Of a DNA stretch of 28,497 nt, positions 13,764 through 19,966 are shown in pieces. The stretch is taken from positions 1 to 28,497 of the forward strand of contig JASHQF010000155.1 in the NCBI GenBank assembly GCA_030037695.1, read 5' to 3'. A program made the translations under genes and the position numbers. Origin of the DNA: Thermoplasmata archaeon. Its GTDB lineage: Archaea > Thermoplasmatota > Thermoplasmata > Lutacidiplasmatales > UBA184. Within the stretch, counting starts at the first letter, position 1; the number at the start of each line of letters is the position of its first letter. The notes under the pieces were generated by a model. The model had not been told where the DNA came from, made no database searches, and saw nothing but the letters and a program-made list of their open reading frames with translations.

Positions 13764-14737
13764 GGCGAGACCGGGATCCGTCGCAGGCTGTACCAATCGA
13801 CGGTCGGTCCCAACGTGACCTCGAACCCGAGGCTGCGGTAGAGCCGTAGCGCCGGGACGTTGCCGTCGGTGACGTTGAGGTGGATCGGCCCGGCCCCCGC
13901 TTCGAGGGCGCCGCGGACGCTCGCCGACAGGACGGCGCGCCCGAACCCCTGACCCTGGACCTTGGGGTCGACCATGACGTCCAGGATCAGCGTCCCCCGG
14001 GGGCGCCGTGCCGCGAGCGTCGCCGCGACCATCCGGCCACCGGCCTCGATCGCCCGCGACCCCTCCGCGGCGAGCTCTCCCCATCGGCCGTCGAATACCC
14101 CCGAGACGAGGTTCCTCGCGTCGACGACCTCGTCCTCGCTCTCGAGGAAGAGGTACCGGTCGAACCGATCCCGGTACGCGGCAGCGTGGAGGGTGGCCAG
14201 GGCCTCGAGATCCTCCCGGACGATCGGCCGGGCGGCGTGTCCTGGGCCTCCGGCCGCGAGCCCGCCTGACGCGGGCGAGTAGACCCGGAGCTCCATTTCG
14301 AGGCGGCCGTACCGCGCGAAGCCCGCCGATTCCATCGCCCGTCGTTCCTGATCGGCGGTGAGCCCGACGAGGGGGCCGCCTACGAAGGCCACCGGCCCCT
14401 CGCGCGCCTCGAGCCGGCGCAGCAGCTCCAGGTAAAGGGCCGGGGTCGCCGCCGTGGGCTCTAACGCGAGCGGACCGACGACCAGCCCGATCGGGTCCTG
14501 GCGGTGCCAGCAGACGACCCCGACGGTCGCCCCCCGATCCTGCAGGATGCAACCCTCGAATCGACGGGCGTCGAGAGCCTCCTCGAAGGCTCGGAGAGGT
14601 TCGGCGAGCGGAACGTGCGAGGCTCGGGCGGAGCTTTCGATCGAGAGGCGGGCGAGACGCCGAGCTCCGCCGAGATCGGCAGCGAGCGGCCCCCAGGTGA
14701 ACCCTCCCTCCGGCGATGCGTTCCCCTCGGTACTCAT
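13709..14737 (-). CDS. GNAT-family N-acetyltransferase with a degenerate N-terminal repeat
   Basis: Acetyl-CoA-dependent acyltransferase family, about 342 residues. The C-terminal catalytic domain has the acetyl-CoA loop VDPKVQGQGFGRAVL, then LNVTDGNVPALRLYRSLGFE, as in active GNAT enzymes. The N-terminal half (about 20-150) follows the same strand order with GFARYGRLEMELRV at its end but lacks the Q/RxxGxG loop, so it looks like a decayed second GNAT domain. The ATG at 14737 has GAGGT about nine bases upstream; an ATG at 14800 would add 21 residues and has GAGGT too close. Acceptor unknown. It follows the HAD gene on the same strand. Confidence 0.82.
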   Translation of the reverse strand: MSTEGNASPEGGFTWGPLAADLGGARRLARLSIESSARASHVPLAEPLRAFEEALDARRFEGCILQDRGATVGVVCWHRQDPIGLVVGPLALEPTAATPALYLELLRRLEAREGPVAFVGGPLVGLTADQERRAMESAGFARYGRLEMELRVYSPASGGLAAGGPGHAARPIVREDLEALATLHAAAYRDRFDRYLFLESEDEVVDARNLVSGVFDGRWGELAAEGSRAIEAGGRMVAATLAARRPRGTLILDVMVDPKVQGQGFGRAVLSASVRGALEAGAGPIHLNVTDGNVPALRLYRSLGFEVTLGPTVDWYSLRRIPVSPQVADASPGAEGVPGAGR

Positions 14738-14867
14738 GAGCCCCCGACCTCGCGCTCCGTGCCGTCGCCCGGAGTCACGGTCGGAAGGCACGGTGCTCAT
14801 GAACCTCGCGGTCGGCCAGGGCCGATCGAGAGGCTTCGGGCGCGCAATCGTCCCGCGGGGTCGTCCG

Positions 14868-15569
14868 TCAGAGGCCGAGCATCGGCAACAGCTCGCGCAG
14901 GTCCACCACCTGGAGCGGTCGCGCTTCGGCCGGGGTTCTCTCGCGATTCACCCAGACCGCTTCGAGGCCGGCGCGGCGCGCCCCGAGGTAATCCGCGCTC
15001 CAACTGTCGCCGACGTGGAGTCCCTGCTCGGGCCCGATGCCGGCCCGCTTCACGGCGTGGGAGAAGATCCGGGGGTCGGGTTTCTCGGCGCCGATTTCCT
15101 GGGAGAACGTGATCGTCCGGAAGTACGGGGTCCACCCTCGACGTTCGAGGACCTCGAGCAGCATGTCCGAGCTGTTCGACACGAGGTGCAACGGCAGACC
15201 CTCCGCGACCAGCGCCTCGAGGACCGCGACCGACTCGGGGAACGCCGGGCGCCACTCCGGTGCCGTGTAGGCGTCGTGGAGTAGGGCGACGAGCGGCTCG
15301 TGGGGGGGCGGGATGCGCATCTCCTCGAGGGTCTCCGCGACCCCGCGGTCCAGGAACGACGGCTTCTGCCCGAGGAGCCCGTAACGCACGCGGTCAAGGC
15401 GTGCCCCCACACGAGCCTCCGCGGCACGGTAGGCGCCCTCCCCGACCTCCGTTCCCCGCATCCTCACGACCTCGCGAAACTTCGGGAACGGGTCGGGGTC
15501 GCGAGCGACGAGCGTGCCGCCAAAATCGAAGAAGACGGCCCGCACCCGTTGCGCGATCAGGTTGCCCAC
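14868..15569 (-). CDS. HAD-superfamily hydrolase
   Basis: Phosphatase or dehalogenase-type hydrolase of 233 residues. All four HAD motifs are present: nucleophile loop FFDFGGTLV, LVSNSSD, the Lys of AEKPDPRIF, and VGDSWSADYLGARRAG. The helical cap lies between the first two motifs, as in the class I group. GTG 15569 is preferred because TATAT at 15609-15613 would give a leader of about 15 bases. ATG 15626 would lie upstream of that promoter's start site, and GTG 15545 is a shorter alternative. The substrate cannot be inferred. Confidence 0.85.
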   Translation of the reverse strand: MGNLIAQRVRAVFFDFGGTLVARDPDPFPKFREVVRMRGTEVGEGAYRAAEARVGARLDRVRYGLLGQKPSFLDRGVAETLEEMRIPPPHEPLVALLHDAYTAPEWRPAFPESVAVLEALVAEGLPLHLVSNSSDMLLEVLERRGWTPYFRTITFSQEIGAEKPDPRIFSHAVKRAGIGPEQGLHVGDSWSADYLGARRAGLEAVWVNRERTPAEARPLQVVDLRELLPMLGL

Positions 15570-15604
15570 CCTCCCACCGGTTGGCCCGGACCGGTCGACC
15601 CCTG

Positions 15605-15613
15605 TTTCATATA
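15605..15613 (-). promoter_or_regulatory. TATA element for HAD gene
   Basis: The minus strand reads TATATGAAA about 40 bases before GTG 15569. It faces away from the RHH promoter, about 30 bases distant. Confidence 0.45.
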
Positions 15614-15634
15614 GGGGGACGCTCATATGTCAAT

Positions 15635-15665
15635 CGTCAGACAAAATACGGGGTCTTGTCTGACG
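15635..15665. promoter_or_regulatory. Perfect inverted repeat, probable operator of the RHH-FtsZ unit
   Basis: Arms CGTCAGACAA (15635-15644) and TTGTCTGACG (15656-15665) are exact reverse complements separated by 11 bases. The site covers the TATA-like ACAAAATA (15641-15648) and ends three bases before the regulator's ATG (15669). Ribbon-helix-helix proteins bind such inverted sites, so autorepression of this unit is the simplest reading. The same sequence could instead form a hairpin with 10-bp arms in RNA, but it ends before the likely leaderless start and would hardly be transcribed. Confidence 0.65.
15641..15648 (+). promoter_or_regulatory. TATA element for RHH regulator
   Basis: ACAAAATA lies 21-28 bases before ATG 15669, as expected for a leaderless transcript. 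It is embedded in the left arm and spacer of the inverted repeat, so bound regulator would block the promoter. Confidence 0.55.
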
Positions 15666-15668
15666 GCC

Positions 15669-16034
15669 ATGACCGACACTTCCGAGCGCGTGACCGTGCG
15701 GATCCCGCAGGAGCTCCTCGAGAAGTTGAAGCAGGTCCAGGAGCTCAAAGAGACCCCCACGATCTCCGACACGATCCGCGAAGGGCTCGAGCAGTACGTC
15801 GAGCTCCACCTCCCCCCGCACCACATCCGCAAGGTGGTGGTCGAGCTCTCGCGCCAGGACAACCGCCAGCTCGAGGAGTTCGTTCGCGAGGGCAACTCCG
15901 TGAGCGTCGACGATGCCGTCCGGTCCGCGGTGCGGGAGTACATCCGGGGCCGCATCGACCAGATCGCTCCTCCCTCGAAGCTCCATCGGCGGGAAGGGGA
16001 CGCCGTCGCCGCCGACGGCGCCTCCTCGCGCTGA
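15669..16034 (+). CDS. Tandem ribbon-helix-helix (RHH) transcription regulator
   Basis: DNA-binding regulator of 121 residues. Residues 6-45 form an RHH unit: beta strand ERVTVRIP, helix ELLEKLKQVQEL, helix TISDTIREGLEQYV. Residues 54-94 look like a second copy: RKVVVELSRQD, QLEEFVREG, SVDDAVRSAVREYIR. One chain could therefore form the two-strand DNA-reading sheet alone or pair two sheets across an inverted repeat. ATG 15669 is chosen over 15627 from TATA spacing and because the RHH strand begins right after it. The FtsZ-family gene follows after 15 bases, probably in one transcript. A small RHH regulator next to ftsZ2 (CdrS) is known from haloarchaea; whether this is an orthologue is not established. 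Confidence 0.82.
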   Translation: MTDTSERVTVRIPQELLEKLKQVQELKETPTISDTIREGLEQYVELHLPPHHIRKVVVELSRQDNRQLEEFVREGNSVSVDDAVRSAVREYIRGRIDQIAPPSKLHRREGDAVAADGASSR

Positions 16035-16049
16035 ACGGCGCCCTTTCCC

Positions 16050-17072
16050 ATGCGGCTCGAGCAGACGGACGATTACCTTCGCGGTCTCGCGGGTTCCCCC
16101 TCGGTGGCGGTCGTCGGGCTCGGCGGTGCGGGCAGTGAGGCGGTCCAGGACCTGGTCGCCCTGGGTCTCCCCGGGGCCCGGGCGATCGCGGTGAACACGG
16201 ACGCCCGGCACCTCGAGGAGCTCCGGGTCGAGGAGCGGATCCTGCTCGGCCAGCGGGAGCTCCGGGGCCGCGGCAGCGCGGGGGACCGGACGGTCGTCCT
16301 CCGCGCCGCCGAGGAGAGCCGGGAGGAGTTGAAGCGCCGCCTCTCGCGGTACGAGCTCGTCTTCCTCCTCGCCGGACTCGGCGGAGGGACCGGGAGCGCG
16401 CTCCTCCCGTTCCTCGCTCGGGAGCTTCGGTCGACGGACGCGCTCCCGATCCCGGTCGCGTTCCTCCCGTTCCACATCGAGCTCCAGACGAACGCGTCGC
16501 GGCGGGAGAACGTCGACGCGACCGTCGACGAGCTCGAGCGGATGGGGGGCCTCCTCCTCGCCCTCGCCAACGAGAAGCTCCGGCGGTTCGACACCCTGCC
16601 GCTGCCGAGGGTGTTCCGCGTCCGGAACGCCTACCTCCACTCCCTCGTCGCGAACCTGGTCGACATGGTCGACCACCCCTCGCAGCTCAACGTCGATCTC
16701 GCGACGTTGAAGAGCCACCTCCGGCGCTCGGGGCTCTCCACGCTCGTCATCGGGGAGCAGCACGTCTCCGAGACCGACCGGCTCCTGCCGCAGGCGCTGG
16801 GGGAGTCCTTGCTCGATTTCCGGCTCCCGGACCGCCCCTCCGCCCTCGTCCACCTGGAGGGGGGCGCCAACCTCACCCTCCGGACCCTCGGCGACATCCT
16901 GGGGGCGATCCGCACCTGGTTCCACGACCCGGAGGAGCTCGTCTTCGGCACGCGGTTGCGCCCGGAGCCGACCGAGGTCGTGCGGCTCACCGCGGTGGTG
17001 GGCGGATTGCGCCCGCGGACCGTGCGGGAGTCCCTGCGGACCCCGGCCCGCCCGGACCGGGTCCTGGCCTAG
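16050..17072 (+). CDS. Divergent FtsZ-family tubulin-like GTPase
   Basis: Cytoskeletal GTPase of 340 residues. Visible are the T1 loop VVGLGGAGSEAV (FtsZ normally has Gly-Asn at Ser29-Glu30), AIAVNTDARHL, RGRGSAG, the tubulin signature LGGGTGSA (Gly111-Ser116), and the C-terminal domain with GGANLTLRTLGDI and VFGTRLRP. The T7 synergy loop reads LNVDLATLK: Asn214 and Asp216 are kept, but the second acidic residue (Asp212 in E. coli FtsZ) is Thr219. GTP binding looks intact, while polymer-stimulated hydrolysis may be weakened. It ends without a recognisable FtsA/SepF-binding tail; the last residues are Arg/Pro-rich. A division FtsZ, an FtsZ3-like regulator or a shape protein are all possible. 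The stop shares CTAG with trmY. Confidence 0.88.
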   Translation: MRLEQTDDYLRGLAGSPSVAVVGLGGAGSEAVQDLVALGLPGARAIAVNTDARHLEELRVEERILLGQRELRGRGSAGDRTVVLRAAEESREELKRRLSRYELVFLLAGLGGGTGSALLPFLARELRSTDALPIPVAFLPFHIELQTNASRRENVDATVDELERMGGLLLALANEKLRRFDTLPLPRVFRVRNAYLHSLVANLVDMVDHPSQLNVDLATLKSHLRRSGLSTLVIGEQHVSETDRLLPQALGESLLDFRLPDRPSALVHLEGGANLTLRTLGDILGAIRTWFHDPEELVFGTRLRPEPTEVVRLTAVVGGLRPRTVRESLRTPARPDRVLA

Positions 17073-17695
17073 GCGTCCGGCGGCGCCCTCGCGCTCGGGG
17101 CGCGCAGGTCGAGCTCGCGGTGCACCGCGTCGGCGACCTGGCTCGCCCGCAGCGAGCGGGGGCCGACGGAGAGCCGGGGGACCCCGCTCGCCTCGAGCAG
17201 CGCCTGCTCCGCAGGGGTCGGTTCGAACGGATCGGAGAGGACGAACGTCGCGCGCTCGGGGGGGGCCTCCCAGGCGGCGAGGGGGCCCCCGCTCTCGGTG
17301 AGCCACGCCGCGCCGGGGCGCTGAAGGAACTCGCGGAGGACCCCCGCGGGGTCACAGGGGGCGACGCGGAGCCCGGGCGACGACTCGAGCTCGCGCGGCA
17401 GGTCGGCCGTCCGGGCGAGGGCGTTCTTGAGCAGCGCGGCGGTCGACCGCTCGTCCGGGTTGAGGTAGCGCAGGCGATCGCCGGCGAGGTCGATCCTCCG
17501 CGCCCGCGGCGGGGGCTCGGCCGAGAACAGCACCGTCACCTCGGTGTCCCGGCGGAGGTCGTTGGAGAGGGTGAACGCCGTGGAGACGAACCGGGCGACC
17601 TCGTCCATCCGTCCGCCGAGCCCGGCGAGGTCGTTCAGCGAGAACTCCCCCCGGGGAGGGACCCGGTGCGCGAGCAGCAGGAACGCTCGGCGCAT
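17069..17695 (-). CDS. trmY: tRNA (pseudouridine54-N1)-methyltransferase TrmY
   Basis: SPOUT-class enzyme that methylates pseudouridine 54 in the T-loop of archaeal tRNA to m1-pseudouridine. The 208 residues match the family: RRAFLLLAHRVPPRGEFSLNDL, GLGGRMDEVARFVSTAF, SNDLRRDTEVTVLF, LRYLNPDERSTAALLKNAL, and the C-terminal SVGPRSLRASQVADAVHREL around the SAM knot. ATG 17695 gives the exact family N-terminus; the ATG at 17857 would only add a basic low-complexity leader. CCTTTAGG on the minus strand (17733-17740) may serve as TATA, and GAGGGG lies about ten bases before the ATG. Confidence 0.93.
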   Translation of the reverse strand: MRRAFLLLAHRVPPRGEFSLNDLAGLGGRMDEVARFVSTAFTLSNDLRRDTEVTVLFSAEPPPRARRIDLAGDRLRYLNPDERSTAALLKNALARTADLPRELESSPGLRVAPCDPAGVLREFLQRPGAAWLTESGGPLAAWEAPPERATFVLSDPFEPTPAEQALLEASGVPRLSVGPRSLRASQVADAVHRELDLRAPSARAPPDA

Positions 17696-17741
17696 CGACG
17701 GCGGACCCCTCGGAGGGGGGGACCGCCTGGTGCCTAAAGGC

Positions 17742-18395
17742 CTACGGCTGCTCGCCGAGGTGGCGCCGCGGCGCGTGCGGCGTCGGCGGCGCGGGCGGTG
17801 CCGGGGACTGCCGGCGCTCCAGCCAGATCTCGTCCCCGAGCTCGTGGTAGACGGCATGGTCGGCGAGGCCGGTGCCGTGCTCGCCGTGGGGGAGGCGGAA
17901 CCCGCCCGAGCGCTGGGGGCTCGGCGAGTAGACGACCTCCTTCTCCCCCGCGAGCGCCATCGCGGCGGACTCCTCGCGGGCGAGCTCGAAGATCCGGTCC
18001 TTGCGGAACATCCAGTAGTTGATCCTCCACTCGCGGCCGTCGTAGAGGGTCGTCTCGTCCCGCTCGGTCTCGAGGATCCCCGTGTCCTCGAGCATGTAGA
18101 ACGTGTCGCGGTCGTCCGGCTCGAGGACGTTGTCGATGATCCGCTCGTTGAAGCCGAAGAAGTTGAGGACGTGGGCGGCGATCGAGCGGGCGTCCTCCGC
18201 CCGCATCCCGTCGTGGCCGACCGAGCGCCGGATCGCCTTGGCGAGCGAGTCGAAGTCGACCGGCCCGTTGGCGGCGGCGAGCGCCGGATCGGTCGGGATG
18301 CCGGCGCGGGTCTGGCGGAGGTCGTCCGGCGAACGCAGGGGAAGCGGGTTCCTCAGCGTGTAGCTCCGGCCCTCCCCCAACGGCGTACCCCCCAT
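17742..18395 (-). CDS. Archaeal protein of unknown function (possibly DUF6015-like)
   Basis: The protein has 217 residues. A predicted helical core (about 50-145) reads VDFDSLAKAIRRSVGHDGM, then AHVLNFFGFNERIIDNVLEPDDRD split over residues about 70-100, and the DTFYMLEDTGILETERDET and WRINYWMFRKDRI segments. This resembles a winged-helix-like arrangement with a helix, helix and beta hairpin. A Pro-rich tail (SPAPPAPPTPHAPRR) ends it. From memory it resembles an archaeal family called DUF6015, but this was not checked. ATG 18395 is selected by a strong TATA at 18431-18438. GAGGGGGT just precedes the ATG but is too close to be a standard ribosome site. Function unknown; high expression is suggested only by the promoter. 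Confidence 0.75.
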   Translation of the reverse strand: MGGTPLGEGRSYTLRNPLPLRSPDDLRQTRAGIPTDPALAAANGPVDFDSLAKAIRRSVGHDGMRAEDARSIAAHVLNFFGFNERIIDNVLEPDDRDTFYMLEDTGILETERDETTLYDGREWRINYWMFRKDRIFELAREESAAMALAGEKEVVYSPSPQRSGGFRLPHGEHGTGLADHAVYHELGDEIWLERRQSPAPPAPPTPHAPRRHLGEQP

Positions 18396-18430
18396 GACCC
18401 CCTCGAGAGTGCATCTATCCCTGGGGTCAC

Positions 18431-18438
18431 TATATATA
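18431..18438 (-). promoter_or_regulatory. Strong TATA box
   Basis: TATATATA is the clearest archaeal TATA box in the window, standing in sequence that is otherwise about 60-70% GC. It is 36-43 bases before ATG 18395, giving a leader of about 14 bases, and lies in the 83-base gap after the preceding gene. Confidence 0.75.
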
Positions 18439-18478
18439 CATTCGGCAACCCCGTGCGTCAGTGTAGCCGAAAGTATCT

Positions 18479-19057
18479 CTACAAGATCACGCGTCGGCCC
18501 CGGCCCACCCTCTGGAGCGCGGTGACCCCGGGCCTCCACTCCTCCTCCTCGATCCGGAACTCGGTCTCGGCGAGCCTCGGGAACTCCTTCGGGAGGGGGA
18601 TCAGCGATTTCGCGAGGTAGACATGGGCGAGGGGCCCGCTGGACGGGCGGACCCACGGCTTCCCGCTGCCGACGATCGAGCGGTACTCGTAGTACTCGGG
18701 GGCCGGGACGAACCAGAGGACCGAATCGTCGGTCCCGCGGGACCGGGGCTCCTTCACGAACGTCTGGAGGCCGAGGTGGAGACCGACCGCCGCCGGGAGG
18801 GAGAACAGGAGGTGCTCTCCCGGACGGGCCGTCGCGATGAGCCGGCTCCGGACCGTCTCGACCGCGAGGGCCTCCCGGGCCGGGTAGGTCGCCACGACGC
18901 GGACGATCCCGGGACCCCGGCCCAGGAACGAGATCGACTGGCTCGCCCGGCCCCCCTCCTTCGACGTCGGGGCGTAGCCCAGGAGGTCCGCGACCTCGCT
19001 CGGGAGCTGGAGGGAGAGCCACGTCGGGTGGCTCGCCCGCACGACGACGTACTCCAT
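18479..19057 (-). CDS. Protein of unknown function, 192 residues
   Basis: No family was recognised. It is a soluble alpha/beta protein without signal peptide or membrane segment. Notable stretches are SLQLPSEVADLLGYAPTS near the N-terminus, SISFLGRGPGIVRVVATYPA, an aromatic patch WFVPAPEYYEYRS (about 117-130), and YLAKSLIPLPKEFPRLAETEF toward the end. ATG 19057 has a TATA-like TTTGTATAAG (19077-19086) exactly at leaderless spacing, so the start is well supported. It lies just upstream of the 217-residue orphan on the same strand, but that gene has its own promoter. Confidence 0.72.
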   Translation of the reverse strand: MEYVVVRASHPTWLSLQLPSEVADLLGYAPTSKEGGRASQSISFLGRGPGIVRVVATYPAREALAVETVRSRLIATARPGEHLLFSLPAAVGLHLGLQTFVKEPRSRGTDDSVLWFVPAPEYYEYRSIVGSGKPWVRPSSGPLAHVYLAKSLIPLPKEFPRLAETEFRIEEEEWRPGVTALQRVGRGRRVIL

Positions 19058-19076
19058 CCCGCCCCGGGAGCCCCGA

Positions 19077-19086
19077 TTTGTATAAG
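19077..19086 (-). promoter_or_regulatory. TATA element for the 192-residue orphan
   Basis: The minus strand reads CTTATACAAA, 20-29 bases before ATG 19057. The spacing implies a leaderless transcript. Confidence 0.65.
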
Positions 19087-19129
19087 AAAACTGTTGTAAG
19101 CCGGGCTCGGCGGGCGGCGCCCGGGGGAG

Positions 19130-19366
19130 TTACGGGCGCCCGCCCCGCCCGAGAAGGATCCCGCCGACCCACAGGGCGAGGATCCCACCGCCGGCGATCG
19201 GCAGGGCATGGACCAGCGCCGCGGGCTTGGACGGGAGGAGGTCGGAGAGGAGGAAGAGTCCCCCGAGCGTGAGGAGGAGCCCCACCCCCAGCACCACCGT
19301 CCGCGACGGTCCGCGCCGGGCGCGCGGGGTCGGCGAGCCGCCGCCCACCGTCGTCGCCTCGGGCAC
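19130..19366 (-). CDS. Small membrane protein with two predicted helices
   Basis: About 78 residues from GTG 19366. A polar, Gly/Pro/Arg-rich N-terminus is followed by hydrophobic helices TVVLGVGLLLTLGGLFLLSDL and LPIAGGGILALWVGGILLG joined by a short loop with SKPAALVHA. GTG 19366 is preferred over ATG 19408 because TTAA in the palindrome GGTTAACC (19388-19395) sits 24-27 bases upstream. No family recognised. Confidence 0.58.
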   Translation of the reverse strand: MPEATTVGGGSPTPRARRGPSRTVVLGVGLLLTLGGLFLLSDLLPSKPAALVHALPIAGGGILALWVGGILLGRGGRP

Positions 19367-19387
19367 GGCAGGTCGACCGACCGAGGG

Positions 19388-19395
19388 GGTTAACC
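19388..19395 (-). promoter_or_regulatory. Possible TATA element (GGTTAACC palindrome)
   Basis: Its TTAA core is 24-27 bases before GTG 19366. Being palindromic, it could also serve the divergent SWIM gene, but the distance to ATG 19478 is over 80 bases. Confidence 0.35.
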
Positions 19396-19477
19396 GTGAC
19401 GGCCGCACCGAACCCCCCGGACCGTCCTCCGCGGGCTAGCCCGGGGCGTCAAGTCCCAGCGGAGGCTCCGACGTGCG

Positions 19478-19966
19478 ATGGGGAGCACCGGACGCCGGAA
19501 GGAGGCGGCGCCGTCCGACGAGGCGATCGCCCAGCGTCGGCTGCGGGCGGTGGAGGAGGTGCTCGATGTCCGCCGGCTGGAAGATCCCGTCTACCCCCAC
19601 CTCGAGGTACGGAACCCGGTGCACCGTACGCGGTATCGTGTCCTCTTCCCGCTGTTCCCGGACGAGGCCCCCGCGTTCTGCACCTGCACCGACTTCGCCC
19701 GTCGGGGCCTCGGCACCTGCAAGCACATCGAAGCGGCGTACCGGTGGCTGCAGCTCCCCGAGAACGCCGCCCTACCGGACGGTGGGCCCCCCACCCCACC
19801 CCCTGTCGACCTCGAGGCCGTCTGGGGGGAGATCGATCGACGGCAGGAACAGCTACGCGGGCGGGGAGCGTCGACGATCCGACAGCTCCAGCGGGCCGGG
19901 GCGGTGTTGTACGAGAAGGGGGGAACGGGTTCGGGAGCCTGGCGGGCGGGGGATCCGCCCGTCTAG
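19478..19966 (+). CDS. SWIM zinc-finger domain protein
   Basis: The protein has 162 residues. The SWIM motif CxCx(n)CxH is complete: Cys68, Cys70, Cys81, His83 in FCTCTDFARRGLGTCKHIEA. The 60 residues before it (RRLEDPVYPHLEVRNPVHRTRYRVLFPLF) form the strands typical of SWIM domains next to helicases or in small nucleic-acid-binding proteins. A C-terminal helix (VDLEAVWGEIDRRQEQLRGR) follows a Pro-rich linker. A DNA- or RNA-binding or protein-interaction role is likely; no helicase gene is adjacent. GGAGG near 19461-19465 precedes the ATG by about 12 bases. The stop shares CTAG with the tes gene on the opposite strand. Confidence 0.82.
   Translation: MGSTGRRKEAAPSDEAIAQRRLRAVEEVLDVRRLEDPVYPHLEVRNPVHRTRYRVLFPLFPDEAPAFCTCTDFARRGLGTCKHIEAAYRWLQLPENAALPDGGPPTPPPVDLEAVWGEIDRRQEQLRGRGASTIRQLQRAGAVLYEKGGTGSGAWRAGDPPV

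Noticed and set aside
12083..13849. A 588-codon plus-strand open frame
   Set aside because: It is a second reading of the MFS exporter region, rich in Arg and Pro, and it crosses the divergent promoter.
12387..14552. A 721-codon minus-strand open frame
   Set aside because: It is opposite the MFS exporter and part of the GNAT region; the product is an Arg/Gly/Glu-rich shadow.
15624..15629. CATATG at 15624-15629 as divergent ATG starts of the HAD and RHH genes
   Set aside because: It encodes overlapping ATGs on both strands (15626 and 15627), but both would lie upstream of the better-placed TATA elements and add unconserved residues.
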